Assembly: GCF_026020075.1 (NCBI RefSeq)
Contig: NZ_CP102772.1
Location: 2,232,001 to 2,296,000 of the forward strand
Direction of reading: 5' to 3'
Length of the DNA stretch: 64,000 bases
Source: Bosea sp. NBC_00550
GTDB lineage: Bacteria; Pseudomonadota; Alphaproteobacteria; Rhizobiales; Beijerinckiaceae
Below are positions 53,962-61,914 of the stretch, piece after piece (position 1 is the first letter of the stretch; every line of letters starts with the position of its first letter). The position numbers were made by a program, and so were the translations under genes. Below the pieces are notes generated by a model. That model worked only from the letters and a program-made list of their open reading frames with translations. It made no database searches and was not told where the DNA came from.

Positions 53962-54281
53962 CGCGTTTCTCCCTCGCCCGTCCCGGGCTTCGCGAGTTCC
54001 TGTTCCAGCAGATCGAGGTGATGCCCCCAGAAGCGCCGGACCCGACGCAGCCAGGCATCGAAGGCATCGAGCCCAGCCGGATCGAGCCGGTAGATCCGCT
54101 GCTGGCCCCTGACTTCGACCGTCACCAGCCCCGTCTCCCGCAACACCTTGAGATGCTGCGAGATCGCCGGCGCGCTCGCACTGAAGCGCGCGCCGATCTC
54201 CCCGGCGGAAAGCGCGCCTTCGCCCAGCATCTCGACGATGCTGCGGCGCGTGGGGTCGGCAAGGGCGGCGAAGGGATCCAT
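53958..54281 (-). CDS. ArsR-family transcriptional repressor
   Basis: This 107-residue ArsR winged-helix protein has the fold FAALADPTRRSIVEMLGEGALSAGEIGARFSASAPAISQHLKVLRETGLVTVEVRGQQRIYRL. It lacks the CxC metal site of metal-sensing ArsRs, so it probably responds to an organic signal. It is the first gene of the ArsR-SRPBCC operon. An AT-rich palindromic operator lies just upstream at 54302-54323. Confidence 0.92.
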   Translation of the reverse strand: MDPFAALADPTRRSIVEMLGEGALSAGEIGARFSASAPAISQHLKVLRETGLVTVEVRGQQRIYRLDPAGLDAFDAWLRRVRRFWGHHLDLLEQELAKPGTGEGETR

Positions 54282-54301
54282 GCGCTATAATTTTCAAACT
54301 C

Positions 54302-54323
54302 ACTTAATTAAGTAAATACTTAA
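54302..54323. promoter_or_regulatory. Candidate ArsR operator
   Basis: Two overlapping palindromes, ACTTAATTAAGT (54302-54313) and TTAAGTA-aa-TACTTAA (54308-54323), lie in the ArsR to DMT-exporter gap, 21 bp from the ArsR start codon. The TTAAGTA half-sites are a typical ArsR-dimer arrangement. Being in a divergent promoter region, the site may also affect the DMT gene. Confidence 0.6.
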
Positions 54324-54417
54324 ATCAAAAACGCGGCCCTGCCATGCTGCCAGGCGGGCTTGCTTCGCAACCATGAGTTGGCCAGTGGTGGCGCGCCATG
54401 AAAACCGACAGCTCGCC

Positions 54418-55326
54418 ATGACCGCCCGCAACGCCTCGCTCGCCGGCATCGCCATGATGCTCATCGGCATGCTGCTGTTTTCGCTCAACGACGTCATGGG
54501 CAAATGGCTGGTCGCCACCTACACGGTCGGGCAGGTGCTCGTATTGCGTAGCATTGCGGCGCTCCTCGTCATCATGCCCTTCGTGTTCAAGCAGGGTGTG
54601 CAGCGGACACTGCGCCCGGAGCGCCCCCGATTGCAGGCGCTGCGCGTTCTCTTCGGCTCGGCCGAGGTCGCGCTGTTCTATCTCGCCGTGACCTACCTGC
54701 CGCTTGCCGACGCCATGACGATCTGGCTCGCCGCCCCGGTCTGGGTCGTCATCCTAGCGGCGCTCCTGCTTGGCGAACGCGTCGACGGGCGGCGCTGGCT
54801 TGCCGTTGCCCTCGGCTTTACCGGTGTTGCCGTTGCCCTCGCCCCAAGCGGCGCGAGCCTGTCGATGCCAGCGTTGATCGCCGTGCTCGGCAGCTTCTTC
54901 TTCGCCTCGATGATGATCGCCGGCCGACAGCTGCGCGGCACGCCGGACGTGACGCTGGTGGCGTGGCAGACTCTCGGCGCGCTACTCATGGGGTTGGCGC
55001 TGCTGCCCTTCGGCTGGGTGACGCCGAGCCTGAAGGACGCCGCCCTGCTCGGCCTGCTCGGCATCATCGCGATGACCGCGCATATCTGTGTCACGCGCTC
55101 GCTCAAGCTCGCCGAAGCCTCGGTCGTCGTGCCCTATCAATACACGCTGATCGTCTGGGCGCTGGTCTTCGGCTGGTTCATCTTCGGCGACTGGCCGACA
55201 CCTGCGATGCTGTGCGGGGCCGCCCTGATCGTCGCGGCAGGTCTCGCACTGCTTGTCCTGGAAAGGCGCACGTCCGGCGCCGCCTACAAGGCCCGACAGG
55301 AAGCTGTTACCATCGAGCAGGGTTGA
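54418..55326 (+). CDS. EamA/DMT-family transporter
   Basis: This membrane protein of about 302 residues has ten predicted helices in two EamA repeats: LAGIAMMLIGMLLFSLNDVMGKWLV, then LFGSAEVALFYLAVTYLPLADAMTIWLAAPVWV, and a second repeat from about residue 140 including TRSLKLAEASVVVPYQYTLIVWALVFGWFIFGDWP. These transporters export amino acids or other metabolites. ATG 54418 matches the usual start; an in-frame ATG at 54373 adds 15 residues. It is divergent from ArsR. Substrate unknown. Confidence 0.85.
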   Translation: MTARNASLAGIAMMLIGMLLFSLNDVMGKWLVATYTVGQVLVLRSIAALLVIMPFVFKQGVQRTLRPERPRLQALRVLFGSAEVALFYLAVTYLPLADAMTIWLAAPVWVVILAALLLGERVDGRRWLAVALGFTGVAVALAPSGASLSMPALIAVLGSFFFASMMIAGRQLRGTPDVTLVAWQTLGALLMGLALLPFGWVTPSLKDAALLGLLGIIAMTAHICVTRSLKLAEASVVVPYQYTLIVWALVFGWFIFGDWPTPAMLCGAALIVAAGLALLVLERRTSGAAYKARQEAVTIEQG

Positions 55327-55375
55327 CGCGAAACGGAGCAGGGCCACGGAACGGAAGCCATCCGACCTCTGGCTC

Positions 55376-55872
55376 ATGACGCTGGGCGTGGTGGCCACTG
55401 CCGTCGGCCTCTATATTGCGGCCACGGCCTGGGCGCGGTTTCCGTTGCCGCGCGAGCAGCTCTCGGTCGCGGGCCATGTCGGTCCGATCTCGATCGATAC
55501 GCCGCTCGTCCAGGAAGGCACAGGCCGCAACCAGGGCAGCTACCGCACCCAGCGCATCGCGCTCGTCGCCACCGGCCACCCGCTCAAGACCTATTCGCCG
55601 GCGCGCACCCTGTGGTCGAGAATACCGATCGCATCCGCTGGGGCCAGCCATTGCACTTCCTCGTCGATCCCGACAGGGGCTTGATCTACGAGGCCACGAC
55701 CGAAGGCAGGACGATGCTGTCCTATGACGACACCGTCGGCAATCTGTCGGCCTCGGCCCGCAATCGCTTGCTGGTCGGCCTCGCCTTGTTCGCCTTTGCT
55801 ATCTGGCAGTTCGGGACGGTGTTCCAGCGGCATAGGTCCGGCCGGTCGCCGAACCCTGCAGCCGAGCGCTGA
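55376..55872 (+). pseudogene. Frameshifted two-helix membrane protein (DUF3592-like topology)
   Basis: Two overlapping frames encode one protein. Frame one, from ATG 55376, gives MTLGVVATAVGLYIAATAWA then GSYRTQRIALVATGHPLKTYSPARTL. Frame two, from about 55610, gives VVENTDRIRWGQPLHFLVDPDRGLIYEATTEGRTML and a second helix LLVGLALFAFAIWQFGTVF. Loss of a single G in the run around 55605-55612 (ctggtggtc to ctgtggtc) explains the break. The repaired protein would have two membrane helices around an extracytoplasmic domain of about 100 residues. Either a real frameshift or a sequencing error. Confidence 0.75.
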
Positions 55873-56006
55873 GCGATACCGCGCTCGAGATCGTCACTCT
55901 TTTCGAGCCGGGGTGATCTGCGCCGGGCTCACGCCTGCGGGCTGGCATCCTCCGCCCGGCCGGGCGACAAAGCTGCCCTGCGGAAAAGGCCGGCGGGAGG
56001 CACGAC

Positions 56007-57137
56007 ATGGCGCTGATCACCTATCTCACGACGATCAAGTTCGGCTTCGGCGAGGTCGCTGGCATCGAGGCCGATCTCTCCGGGCTCGGCATCACCAGGC
56101 CGATGATTGTTGCGGACAAGGGTATCCTTGCGGCCGGGCTTGTCGAGGCCGTGCAGAGACATGCCACCGCCTTGCGATCCGCCCCGGTCTTCGTCGATAC
56201 GCCCACGAATCCCACCGAGGAGGCTGTCGAGGCGGCGCTCGTGCTCTACCGCCAGCATGGCTGCGATGGTGTCGTCGCGATCGGCGGCGGCTCTCCGATC
56301 GATCTCGCCAAGGGCGTGGCGCTGCTCGCCACCCATGACGGCCCGCTCGAAACCTACGCCGCGATCCTCGGCGGCATCCCGAGGGTCACCGCCAAGGTCG
56401 CCCCCGTCATCGCGATCCCGACGACCTCAGGCACCGGCAGCGAGGTCGGCCGCGCCGCGCTGATCACCCTGAAGGACGGGCGCAAGCTCGGCTTCATCGC
56501 ACCGTACCTGATCCCGCGCCTGGCCATCTGCGACCCCGAGCTGACGATGGGGCTGCCCGCTTGGCTCACCGCGGCCACCGGCATGGACGCCGTCACCCAT
56601 TGCATCGAGACCTATCTCAGCCCGCGCGAGAACCCGCCGGCCGAAGCCATCGCCCTCGACGGGCTGAAGCGCGCCGTCGACCATATCGAGCGCGCCGTTA
56701 AGGACGGCTCGGACCGCGAGGCCCGCAAGGAGATGATGATGGCCGCTCTACAGGGCGGCATGACCTTCCAGAAAGGGCTCGGCGCTGTCCATGCCCTCTC
56801 CCATCCGCTCGGCGGGCTGAAGGAGGTCTCGCTGCATCACGGCACGCTGAACGCCGTGCTGCTGCCCGCCGTGCTGCGCTTCAACGCGCCGGCGGCCGAG
56901 GCGAAATATGCCGAAATCCGGCGCGTCCTCGGCCTTGCCCCCGATGCCGACCTCGCAGAATGGATTGCCAGTCTGGTCGCCCGGCTCGGCATGCCCGGCA
57001 GCCTCTCGGCCATGGGTTTGCCACGCCGTGTCGTGCCGGCCATCGCCGAGGCGGCGACGCTCGACCATTCGAGCGCGACCAACCCGCGCGCGGCCACGGC
57101 GGCCGATTATGCCGCCATGCTCGAAGCGTCGTTCTGA
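56007..57137 (+). CDS. Iron-containing alcohol dehydrogenase
   Basis: This 376-residue group III alcohol dehydrogenase is an NAD-dependent, Fe2+-binding enzyme. The nucleotide loop VVAIGGGSPIDLAKGVALLA and PTTSGTGSEVGRAALITL are classical. The metal ligands lie in the FQKGLGAVHALSHPLGG segment and the earlier AWLTAATGMDAVTHCIETYLS. Length is typical. Substrate may be a short alcohol, aldehyde or lactaldehyde. It stands alone, convergent with a PNPOx-fold gene and separated by a strong hairpin. Confidence 0.92.
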   Translation: MALITYLTTIKFGFGEVAGIEADLSGLGITRPMIVADKGILAAGLVEAVQRHATALRSAPVFVDTPTNPTEEAVEAALVLYRQHGCDGVVAIGGGSPIDLAKGVALLATHDGPLETYAAILGGIPRVTAKVAPVIAIPTTSGTGSEVGRAALITLKDGRKLGFIAPYLIPRLAICDPELTMGLPAWLTAATGMDAVTHCIETYLSPRENPPAEAIALDGLKRAVDHIERAVKDGSDREARKEMMMAALQGGMTFQKGLGAVHALSHPLGGLKEVSLHHGTLNAVLLPAVLRFNAPAAEAKYAEIRRVLGLAPDADLAEWIASLVARLGMPGSLSAMGLPRRVVPAIAEAATLDHSSATNPRAATAADYAAMLEASF

Positions 57138-57139
57138 CG

Positions 57140-57167
57140 GCACGCGCCTCTCAGTAGAGGCGCGTGC
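57140..57167. terminator. Hairpin between convergent genes, overlapping a coding end
   Basis: A perfect 12-bp stem, GCACGCGCCTCT-cagt-AGAGGCGCGTGC, lies 2 bp after the alcohol dehydrogenase stop. It includes the last six codons of the PNPOx-fold gene on the other strand. There is no T-run on either side, so it may act as a transcript-end stabiliser or a weak bidirectional terminator. Confidence 0.6.
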
Positions 57168-57786
57168 GATAACCTTCCTCGAGATTGCGATCGGCCTCGT
57201 CGCCATCGACCGCCTTGGTCTGGTCGGCGATGATCCGGCCGAGCGTCGGGAAGCTGTTGCGAGGCACCTGCGAGGCCTGATCCCACAGCTTCGAGCGGAT
57301 CAACGCCTTGCCGCAATGGAAGAAGGTTTCCTCGACCTCGACGATGAGCCCGGTGACGGGCGGGCGTTCCAGCATCGCGGACGGCGCCAGCAAATCGGAA
57401 TCGCGCGTCGCCCGGCCCTTGCCGTTGACGCGCAGAGTCTCGGGAATGCCCGGCACCATGAACACCAGCCCGACGCCCGGCGCCGACACGATGTTGCCGA
57501 GCGAGTCGACGCGGTTGTTGCCGCGCCGGTCCGGAATCAGCAGGGTCCGCTCGTCGAGCACGCGCACGAAGCCGGGGCCGTCGCCACGCGGGCTCGCATC
57601 CGCATTCCCATCCGCATCGCAGCTCGCCAGCACGAGGAACGGCGAAAGCGCGATGAAGTCTCGGCAGAACTGATCGAGCTTTTTCAGGACCTTGCCGGTC
57701 GCCAGCGGATGGACCGGGCCGATATGGCCGCGCAGCAAGCCTGCATCATCGATGCGCGCCGCCGGATCGTCGAAGCAGTTCGTCAT
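57151..57786 (-). CDS. Pyridoxamine 5'-phosphate oxidase-fold flavin-binding protein
   Basis: This 211-residue split-barrel protein of the MSMEG_1061-type PNPOx subfamily binds FMN or F420. The core is FIALSPFLVLASCDADGNADASPRGDGPGFVRVLDERTLLIPDRRGNNRVDSLGNI and the C-terminal part has FHCGKALIRSKLWDQ. The start at 57786 (MTNCFDDPAARIDDAGLLR) has a ggggaga ribosome site. An open extension to 57966 is not family-like. Substrate unknown. It is convergent with the alcohol dehydrogenase. Confidence 0.87.
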   Translation of the reverse strand: MTNCFDDPAARIDDAGLLRGHIGPVHPLATGKVLKKLDQFCRDFIALSPFLVLASCDADGNADASPRGDGPGFVRVLDERTLLIPDRRGNNRVDSLGNIVSAPGVGLVFMVPGIPETLRVNGKGRATRDSDLLAPSAMLERPPVTGLIVEVEETFFHCGKALIRSKLWDQASQVPRNSFPTLGRIIADQTKAVDGDEADRNLEEGYRTRLY

Positions 57787-58007
57787 GGCGTCTCCCCATA
57801 TCTGCAGACAATCTGTCGGAAGCCGGATGAACGCGCCAGCATGGCTTCCGACGAGATGCTCTGACCGGCTCGCATGACAACGCGACTGTGGCCGCAAAGC
57901 CCGCCGAGTGCTCCGCAACAGCGACGAGAAGCATCTTTTCTTGACCCCTGACCGCGGCATCGCCATCGTGCCATCTATATTCGCCCTCCTGTACGAGGCC
58001 TGATTCC

Positions 58008-58466
58008 ATGCGCCGCGCTCTGCTGCGAACCGCCCTTGTCTCCCTCGCTTGCCTGACCGCCTTCGCGGCCGGCGCGAGCAGCCGCCGCTACGTCCATCCC
58101 GCCGACCGGGCCGAAGCGCGCATCATCCCGATGTACGGCAACCTGCCGGCCTGCGAGGACCCGGCCGTCCTCGGCGAGCTGACGAGCTGGTTCAATTCCC
58201 GCGAAGCCAAGTTCTGGGGACCGCTCCAGGCCGTCTCCTATGATCGCATCGGGGAAATCGGCTTCCGCTCCTGGGGCGACGACTTCATCCCGCGGCGCTT
58301 CTGCAGCGGCCGCATCCTGCTCAATGATGGCACCTTCCATCGCGTCGATTATTCCGTGCGCGAGAATCTCGGCCTCTTCGGGCTGACCTGGAACGTCAAC
58401 TGGTGCGTCAGCGGCCTGGACCGCAACCGGGCCTATGCGCCCGACTGCAAGATGGCGCGGCCGTAA
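58008..58466 (+). CDS. Secreted four-cysteine hypothetical protein
   Basis: This 152-residue protein has a signal peptide (about 1-24, LLRTALVSLACLTAFAAGAS). The mature part carries exactly four cysteines (49, 99, 133, 147), which suggests two disulfides in the periplasm. Conserved-looking segments are YDRIGEIGFRSWGDDFIPRRFCSGRILLNDG and LTWNVNWCVSGLDRNRAYAPDC. No family recognised. It ends 17 bp before the RNase T2 gene on the same strand, so the two may form an operon acting on periplasmic RNA or its products, but that is only positional inference. Confidence 0.7.
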   Translation: MRRALLRTALVSLACLTAFAAGASSRRYVHPADRAEARIIPMYGNLPACEDPAVLGELTSWFNSREAKFWGPLQAVSYDRIGEIGFRSWGDDFIPRRFCSGRILLNDGTFHRVDYSVRENLGLFGLTWNVNWCVSGLDRNRAYAPDCKMARP

Positions 58467-58483
58467 GATCTGCCCATCGCGCG

Positions 58484-59149
58484 ATGATGAAGCGCCTTGC
58501 GCTTGCAGCTCTGTCGCTGTTCTGCCTCGGCGGAGCGGCTTGCGCGCAAGGCTTCGGCCAGCGCGGCGGCACGCCGGGCGATTTCGACTTCTATGTTCTG
58601 GCGCTGTCCTGGTCGCCCGGGTTCTGCGAACTCGACGGCGACCGCTCGCGCAACCGCGAGCAATGCGGCGAAGGCAGCAATCTGCGCTTCGTCGTGCATG
58701 GGCTCTGGCCGCAGAACGAGCGCGGCTATCCCAGTGAATGCGGGCCCGCCGGCCGCTCGCCCTCGCGAATCGCGCTGGAACAGGCGGAGGGCCTGTTCCC
58801 TACGGAAAGCCTTGCCCGCTACGAGTGGCGCAAGCACGGCACCTGCAGCGGCTCCAGCCCGAGCGATTACTTTCGCGATGTCCGACGCGCCCGCGACAAG
58901 GTGACGATCCCCCCGGTGCTCGCCAGGGCCGAACGCGATCAGAGCTGGACCGCGATCGATCTCGAGCGGGCCTTCGTCGCGGCCAATCCCGGCCTGCGCA
59001 CCGACATGATGTCCGTCGCCTGCAAGCGCGGCGTCCTGCAGGAGGTCCGGATCTGCTTCAGCAAGGACCTGCGCGATTTCCGCAGCTGCCAGGAGGTCGA
59101 TCGCTCCGGCTGCCGCGCCCGCGAGTTCACCGTCGTCGCGCCGCGCTGA
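58484..59149 (+). CDS. Ribonuclease T2 family periplasmic endoribonuclease
   Basis: RNase T2 cuts single-stranded RNA through 2',3'-cyclic phosphate intermediates. The 221-residue precursor has a signal peptide ending near ACAQ (22). The two catalytic segments are FVVHGLWPQ (His72) and YEWRKHGTC (Glu114, His118), with cysteines placed for the conserved disulfides. Start at ATG 58484 or 58487. RNase T2 in alphaproteobacteria is presumably periplasmic (RNase I-like scavenging). It lies directly after the four-Cys secreted protein. Confidence 0.92.
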   Translation: MMKRLALAALSLFCLGGAACAQGFGQRGGTPGDFDFYVLALSWSPGFCELDGDRSRNREQCGEGSNLRFVVHGLWPQNERGYPSECGPAGRSPSRIALEQAEGLFPTESLARYEWRKHGTCSGSSPSDYFRDVRRARDKVTIPPVLARAERDQSWTAIDLERAFVAANPGLRTDMMSVACKRGVLQEVRICFSKDLRDFRSCQEVDRSGCRAREFTVVAPR

Positions 59150-59212
59150 AAGCTGCGGCCTTCAGGGGCTTTGCCGCTTTCGGGCGCGAGCGCCTTGCTC
59201 TACGAACGCTCC

Positions 59213-60064
59213 ATGAATTACCGCCACGGCTTCCATGCCGGAAACTTCGCCGATGTGCTGAAGCATGTCGTGCTGACCCGCATCCTGCTGCATCTTGCCG
59301 CCAAACCGACGCCTTATCGCATCATCGACACCCATGCCGGCAGTGGGCGCTATGATCTGAGTTCCGAGGAGGCGCTTAGGACGCATGAATGGAAGGATGG
59401 AGTGGCGCGAATCGAGCAATCGCCGCTCGCGCCCGCTGCAGAGGAATTGCTCGCCCCCTACCGTGCCGCGCTGGCCGGCATTCGCGCGCTCCACGGCCCC
59501 GGCGCCTATCCCGGCTCGCCCTGGTTCTGTCGCCACGTCATGCGGCCCGACGACCGGCTGATCGCGGCCGAGCTCCACCCGCCGACCTATCAGAAGCTCG
59601 TCGAGGCGGTCGGAATGGACAAGCGCTGCAAGGCCCTGGCCATCGACGGCTGGACGGCGCTCAGGGCCAATGTCCCGCCGAAGGAACGCCGCGGCCTCGT
59701 CCTGATCGACCCGCCCTTCGAGCAGAAGGACGAGTTCGCGACGCTCGCCGCCCAATTCATCGCCGCCCATCGCAAATGGCCGACCGGCATCTATGCGCTC
59801 TGGTATCCGATCAAGGACCGCGGGGGCGTCGAAACCCTCATGAACGATGTCCGCGATGCCGGCATCGCCCGGTTGCTGCGGCTGGAGATCGAGGTCGATC
59901 GCCCGGAGGCGGCCGGCGGTCTCGGCGCAACCGGTCTGCTGATCGCCAATCCGCCATGGCGGCTTGCCGAAGAGGCGAAGATCCTTCTCCCGGCCCTGAC
60001 CGAACGTCTCGCGCAAGGGCCGCGGCCGCGCTATCTCTGCGAACCGATCCGCTCCGACGGCTGA
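59213..60064 (+). CDS. rlmJ: 23S rRNA (adenine2030-N6)-methyltransferase
   Basis: RlmJ methylates A2030 of 23S rRNA using S-adenosylmethionine. The 283-residue protein starts MNYRHGFHAGNFADVLKHVVLTRIL, the family hallmark, followed by IIDTHAGSGRYDLSS (SAM site) and the catalytic LVLIDPPFEQKDEF. Start at 59213 matches the hallmark; a short extension upstream is not conserved. A GST gene follows 35 bp downstream on the same strand. Confidence 0.93.
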   Translation: MNYRHGFHAGNFADVLKHVVLTRILLHLAAKPTPYRIIDTHAGSGRYDLSSEEALRTHEWKDGVARIEQSPLAPAAEELLAPYRAALAGIRALHGPGAYPGSPWFCRHVMRPDDRLIAAELHPPTYQKLVEAVGMDKRCKALAIDGWTALRANVPPKERRGLVLIDPPFEQKDEFATLAAQFIAAHRKWPTGIYALWYPIKDRGGVETLMNDVRDAGIARLLRLEIEVDRPEAAGGLGATGLLIANPPWRLAEEAKILLPALTERLAQGPRPRYLCEPIRSDG

Positions 60065-60099
60065 TCGTCTTCCGTCTCGTCCCAGCAAGGGTTTTGTCG

Positions 60100-60702
60100 A
60101 TGCTCGTCCTGCGCTCCTCCCCCGCTTCGCCCTTCGGCCGCAAGGTCAAGATGGCGGCTATCGAACTCGAGCTCACGGACCGCATCGAGATCGTCGCGGC
60201 CGATACGAACGATCCTTCCGAGCCGCTGCGCCAGCAGAATCCGCTCGGCAAGATCCCGACGCTGATCCTGGAAGACGGCACGACGCTGTTCGATTCCCGC
60301 GTCATCGTCGACTATCTCGACCATATCGCCGGCGGAAAGATCATCCCGGCCGGCGACGCGCGCTTTGAGCAGCTACGCCTGCAGGCCTTGGCCGACGGCA
60401 TCTGCGATGCCGCCCTGCTTCAGGTCTACGAAGGGCGCTACCGCGCAGAGGAAGGCCGCAATGCCAACTGGCTGGCGCATCAGGACGGCAAGGTTGGCCG
60501 CGGACTCGCCGCACTGGAAGCCGCGCCGCCTGCTTTCCCGAATCGCCCTCGAATCGGCGAAATCGCGCTGGCCTGCGCGCTCGGCTATCTCGATCTGCGA
60601 TTCGAGGGGAAATGGCGCGCTGCTCATCCGAAGCTGGTCGCCTGGCTCGATGATTTCGCCGCCCGCGTCCCCGCCTTCGAGACGACGCGCTTCAAAGGCT
60701 GA
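60100..60702 (+). CDS. Glutathione S-transferase family protein
   Basis: This 200-residue protein has an N-terminal thioredoxin-like domain (LVLRSSPASPFGRKVKMAAIEL, then NPLGKIPTLILEDGTTLFDSRVIVDYLD with the cis-Pro and glutathione-binding Asp-Ser). The C-terminal helical domain is RIGEIALACALGYLDLRF. The substrate is unknown. It follows rlmJ by 35 bp and ends in a clear terminator. Confidence 0.9.
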   Translation: MLVLRSSPASPFGRKVKMAAIELELTDRIEIVAADTNDPSEPLRQQNPLGKIPTLILEDGTTLFDSRVIVDYLDHIAGGKIIPAGDARFEQLRLQALADGICDAALLQVYEGRYRAEEGRNANWLAHQDGKVGRGLAALEAAPPAFPNRPRIGEIALACALGYLDLRFEGKWRAAHPKLVAWLDDFAARVPAFETTRFKG

Positions 60703-60757
60703 ACAGCGCGAGCGCAGCACGGCGTCGGGCATACCGACGTCGTCACGAATCTGGTCC

Positions 60758-60785
60758 GCCGGCAGTCAAAAGCTGCCGGCTTTTT
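60758..60785 (+). terminator. Rho-independent terminator of the GST gene
   Basis: The stem GCCGGCAG / CTGCCGGC with a 7-nt loop (60758-60780) is followed by TTTTT. It lies 55 bp past the GST stop. Confidence 0.85.
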
Positions 60786-60823
60786 CTATCGCCGAGGCTC
60801 AGCGGCCCCCGTCATCAAGACAA

Positions 60824-60854
60824 CAAAAAACCCGGTGGCCGAGGCCACCGGGTT
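60824..60854 (-). terminator. Rho-independent terminator of the outer-membrane protein gene
   Basis: The hairpin ACCCGGTGGCC-ga-GGCCACCGGGT is preceded on the plus strand by aaaaaa, i.e. followed by a T-run on the minus strand. It lies 24 bp after the stop of the barrel-protein gene. Confidence 0.9.
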
Positions 60855-60877
60855 CGTTCCGTCTCCGGGAGGAGAGA

Positions 60878-61531
60878 TCAGAACTTGTAGCTGAGGCGAG
60901 CGCGGACGACCGAGAAGTCGGCGCCGACCTTGCTGGTGCCAATGTTGTTGATGATGTTCTTCTCGCCGAGGTCGACGTAGAGGTACTCGACGCCGGCAAC
61001 CAGGTTGTTGGTGAAGGCGTACTCGAGGCCCGCGCCGATGGCATAGCCGCCGGTGTGGGTGCGGTCGGACGAGAAGCCGATGCTCGGGATCGAGGTCTTC
61101 ACGTTGCCGTAGGCCCAACCACCGGTGACGTAGGGCATCCAACGATCGATGGCCCAGCCGAGACGGGCGCGGACGGTACCGAAGTACTCGGTCTTGACGC
61201 TCGTGCCGAAAATGTTGCCGCCGGAGCTCAGGTCAGCGCCCTGGAAGTCGGCTTCGGCGCCGAGCACGAACTGGCCGATCTGGTAGTTGTAGCCGACCTG
61301 GCCGCCACCGATGAAGCCGTCGAGATCGCCGACCTGACCGAGGTTGTTAGTGCTCGTGTTGCCCCAGCCGTAGCCGGCGTTGGCACCGACGTAGAAGCCG
61401 GTCCAGGTGAAGACGGGGACGTAGATCGGGGCAGCGATCGGGCCCTTGCGCGACGGCAGGTCAGCGGCAGAGGCGGCGCCAGCGGCGAGGATGCCGAGCG
61501 CTGCAACGCTCGCAAGCAGGTACTTCTTCAT
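60878..61531 (-). CDS. Outer-membrane beta-barrel protein (Omp25/31 porin family)
   Basis: This 217-residue precursor has a signal peptide (MKKYLLASVAALGILAAGAASA). The eight-stranded barrel pattern of alphaproteobacterial Omp25/Omp31 proteins follows: WTGFYVGANAGYGWGN, GQVGYNYQIGQFVLGAEADFQG, VRARLGWAIDRWMPYVTGGWAYG, YAIGAGLEYAFTNNLVAGVEYLYVDLG. The terminal YKF is the barrel-assembly signal. An AAGGAG ribosome site precedes the ATG. A promoter candidate is at 61589-61617 and a strong terminator follows the stop, so it is a single, probably highly expressed gene. Confidence 0.94.
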   Translation of the reverse strand: MKKYLLASVAALGILAAGAASAADLPSRKGPIAAPIYVPVFTWTGFYVGANAGYGWGNTSTNNLGQVGDLDGFIGGGQVGYNYQIGQFVLGAEADFQGADLSSGGNIFGTSVKTEYFGTVRARLGWAIDRWMPYVTGGWAYGNVKTSIPSIGFSSDRTHTGGYAIGAGLEYAFTNNLVAGVEYLYVDLGEKNIINNIGTSKVGADFSVVRARLSYKF

Positions 61532-61914
61532 GATAAACTCCTTAGTCGTCGCAGCGCCAACGGGCCGGCAGGTGATTTCGATGGACCCTGTATAAGACGG
61601 GGCAGCGGTTTTGTCTGTTGCACTGGAAGCACATCTGCATTGCAGACCGCGGCAGAAATGCGGCACGAATGCGATGACTGCATGCAAATAGGTAAAGCCA
61701 GGTTAACCACGCTCCTCCCGACATCAATGGTAAATCGAATACTAATAAAGCGCTAAACCCGGCTCGTTGACCGCGGCTGATCGGGGCTAAAAACGCGGGA
61801 GATCACGCAAGGTTCCGGCAATTTTTAGCGCGTGCAGGCCCGCTCTCCGTTCCAACCTTGCCGCACCGCACTGGGCATGCTTAAGCCTTGAAATCACAAG
61901 GATTGATCGAAACC
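61532..61914. other. Long divergent control region of the barrel-protein and glycosyltransferase genes
   Basis: This 383-bp gap contains the candidate barrel-protein promoter at 61589-61617 and an AT-rich stretch near 61680-61760 (aaataggtaaagcc, atggtaaatcgaatactaataaagcgc) that may hold the glycosyltransferase promoter. I see no gene or repeat in it. Confidence 0.5.
61589..61617 (-). promoter_or_regulatory. Candidate promoter of the outer-membrane protein gene
   Basis: On the minus strand CAGACA is followed after 17 bp by TATACA. It would give a transcript start about 50 bp upstream of the start codon. Confidence 0.45.
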
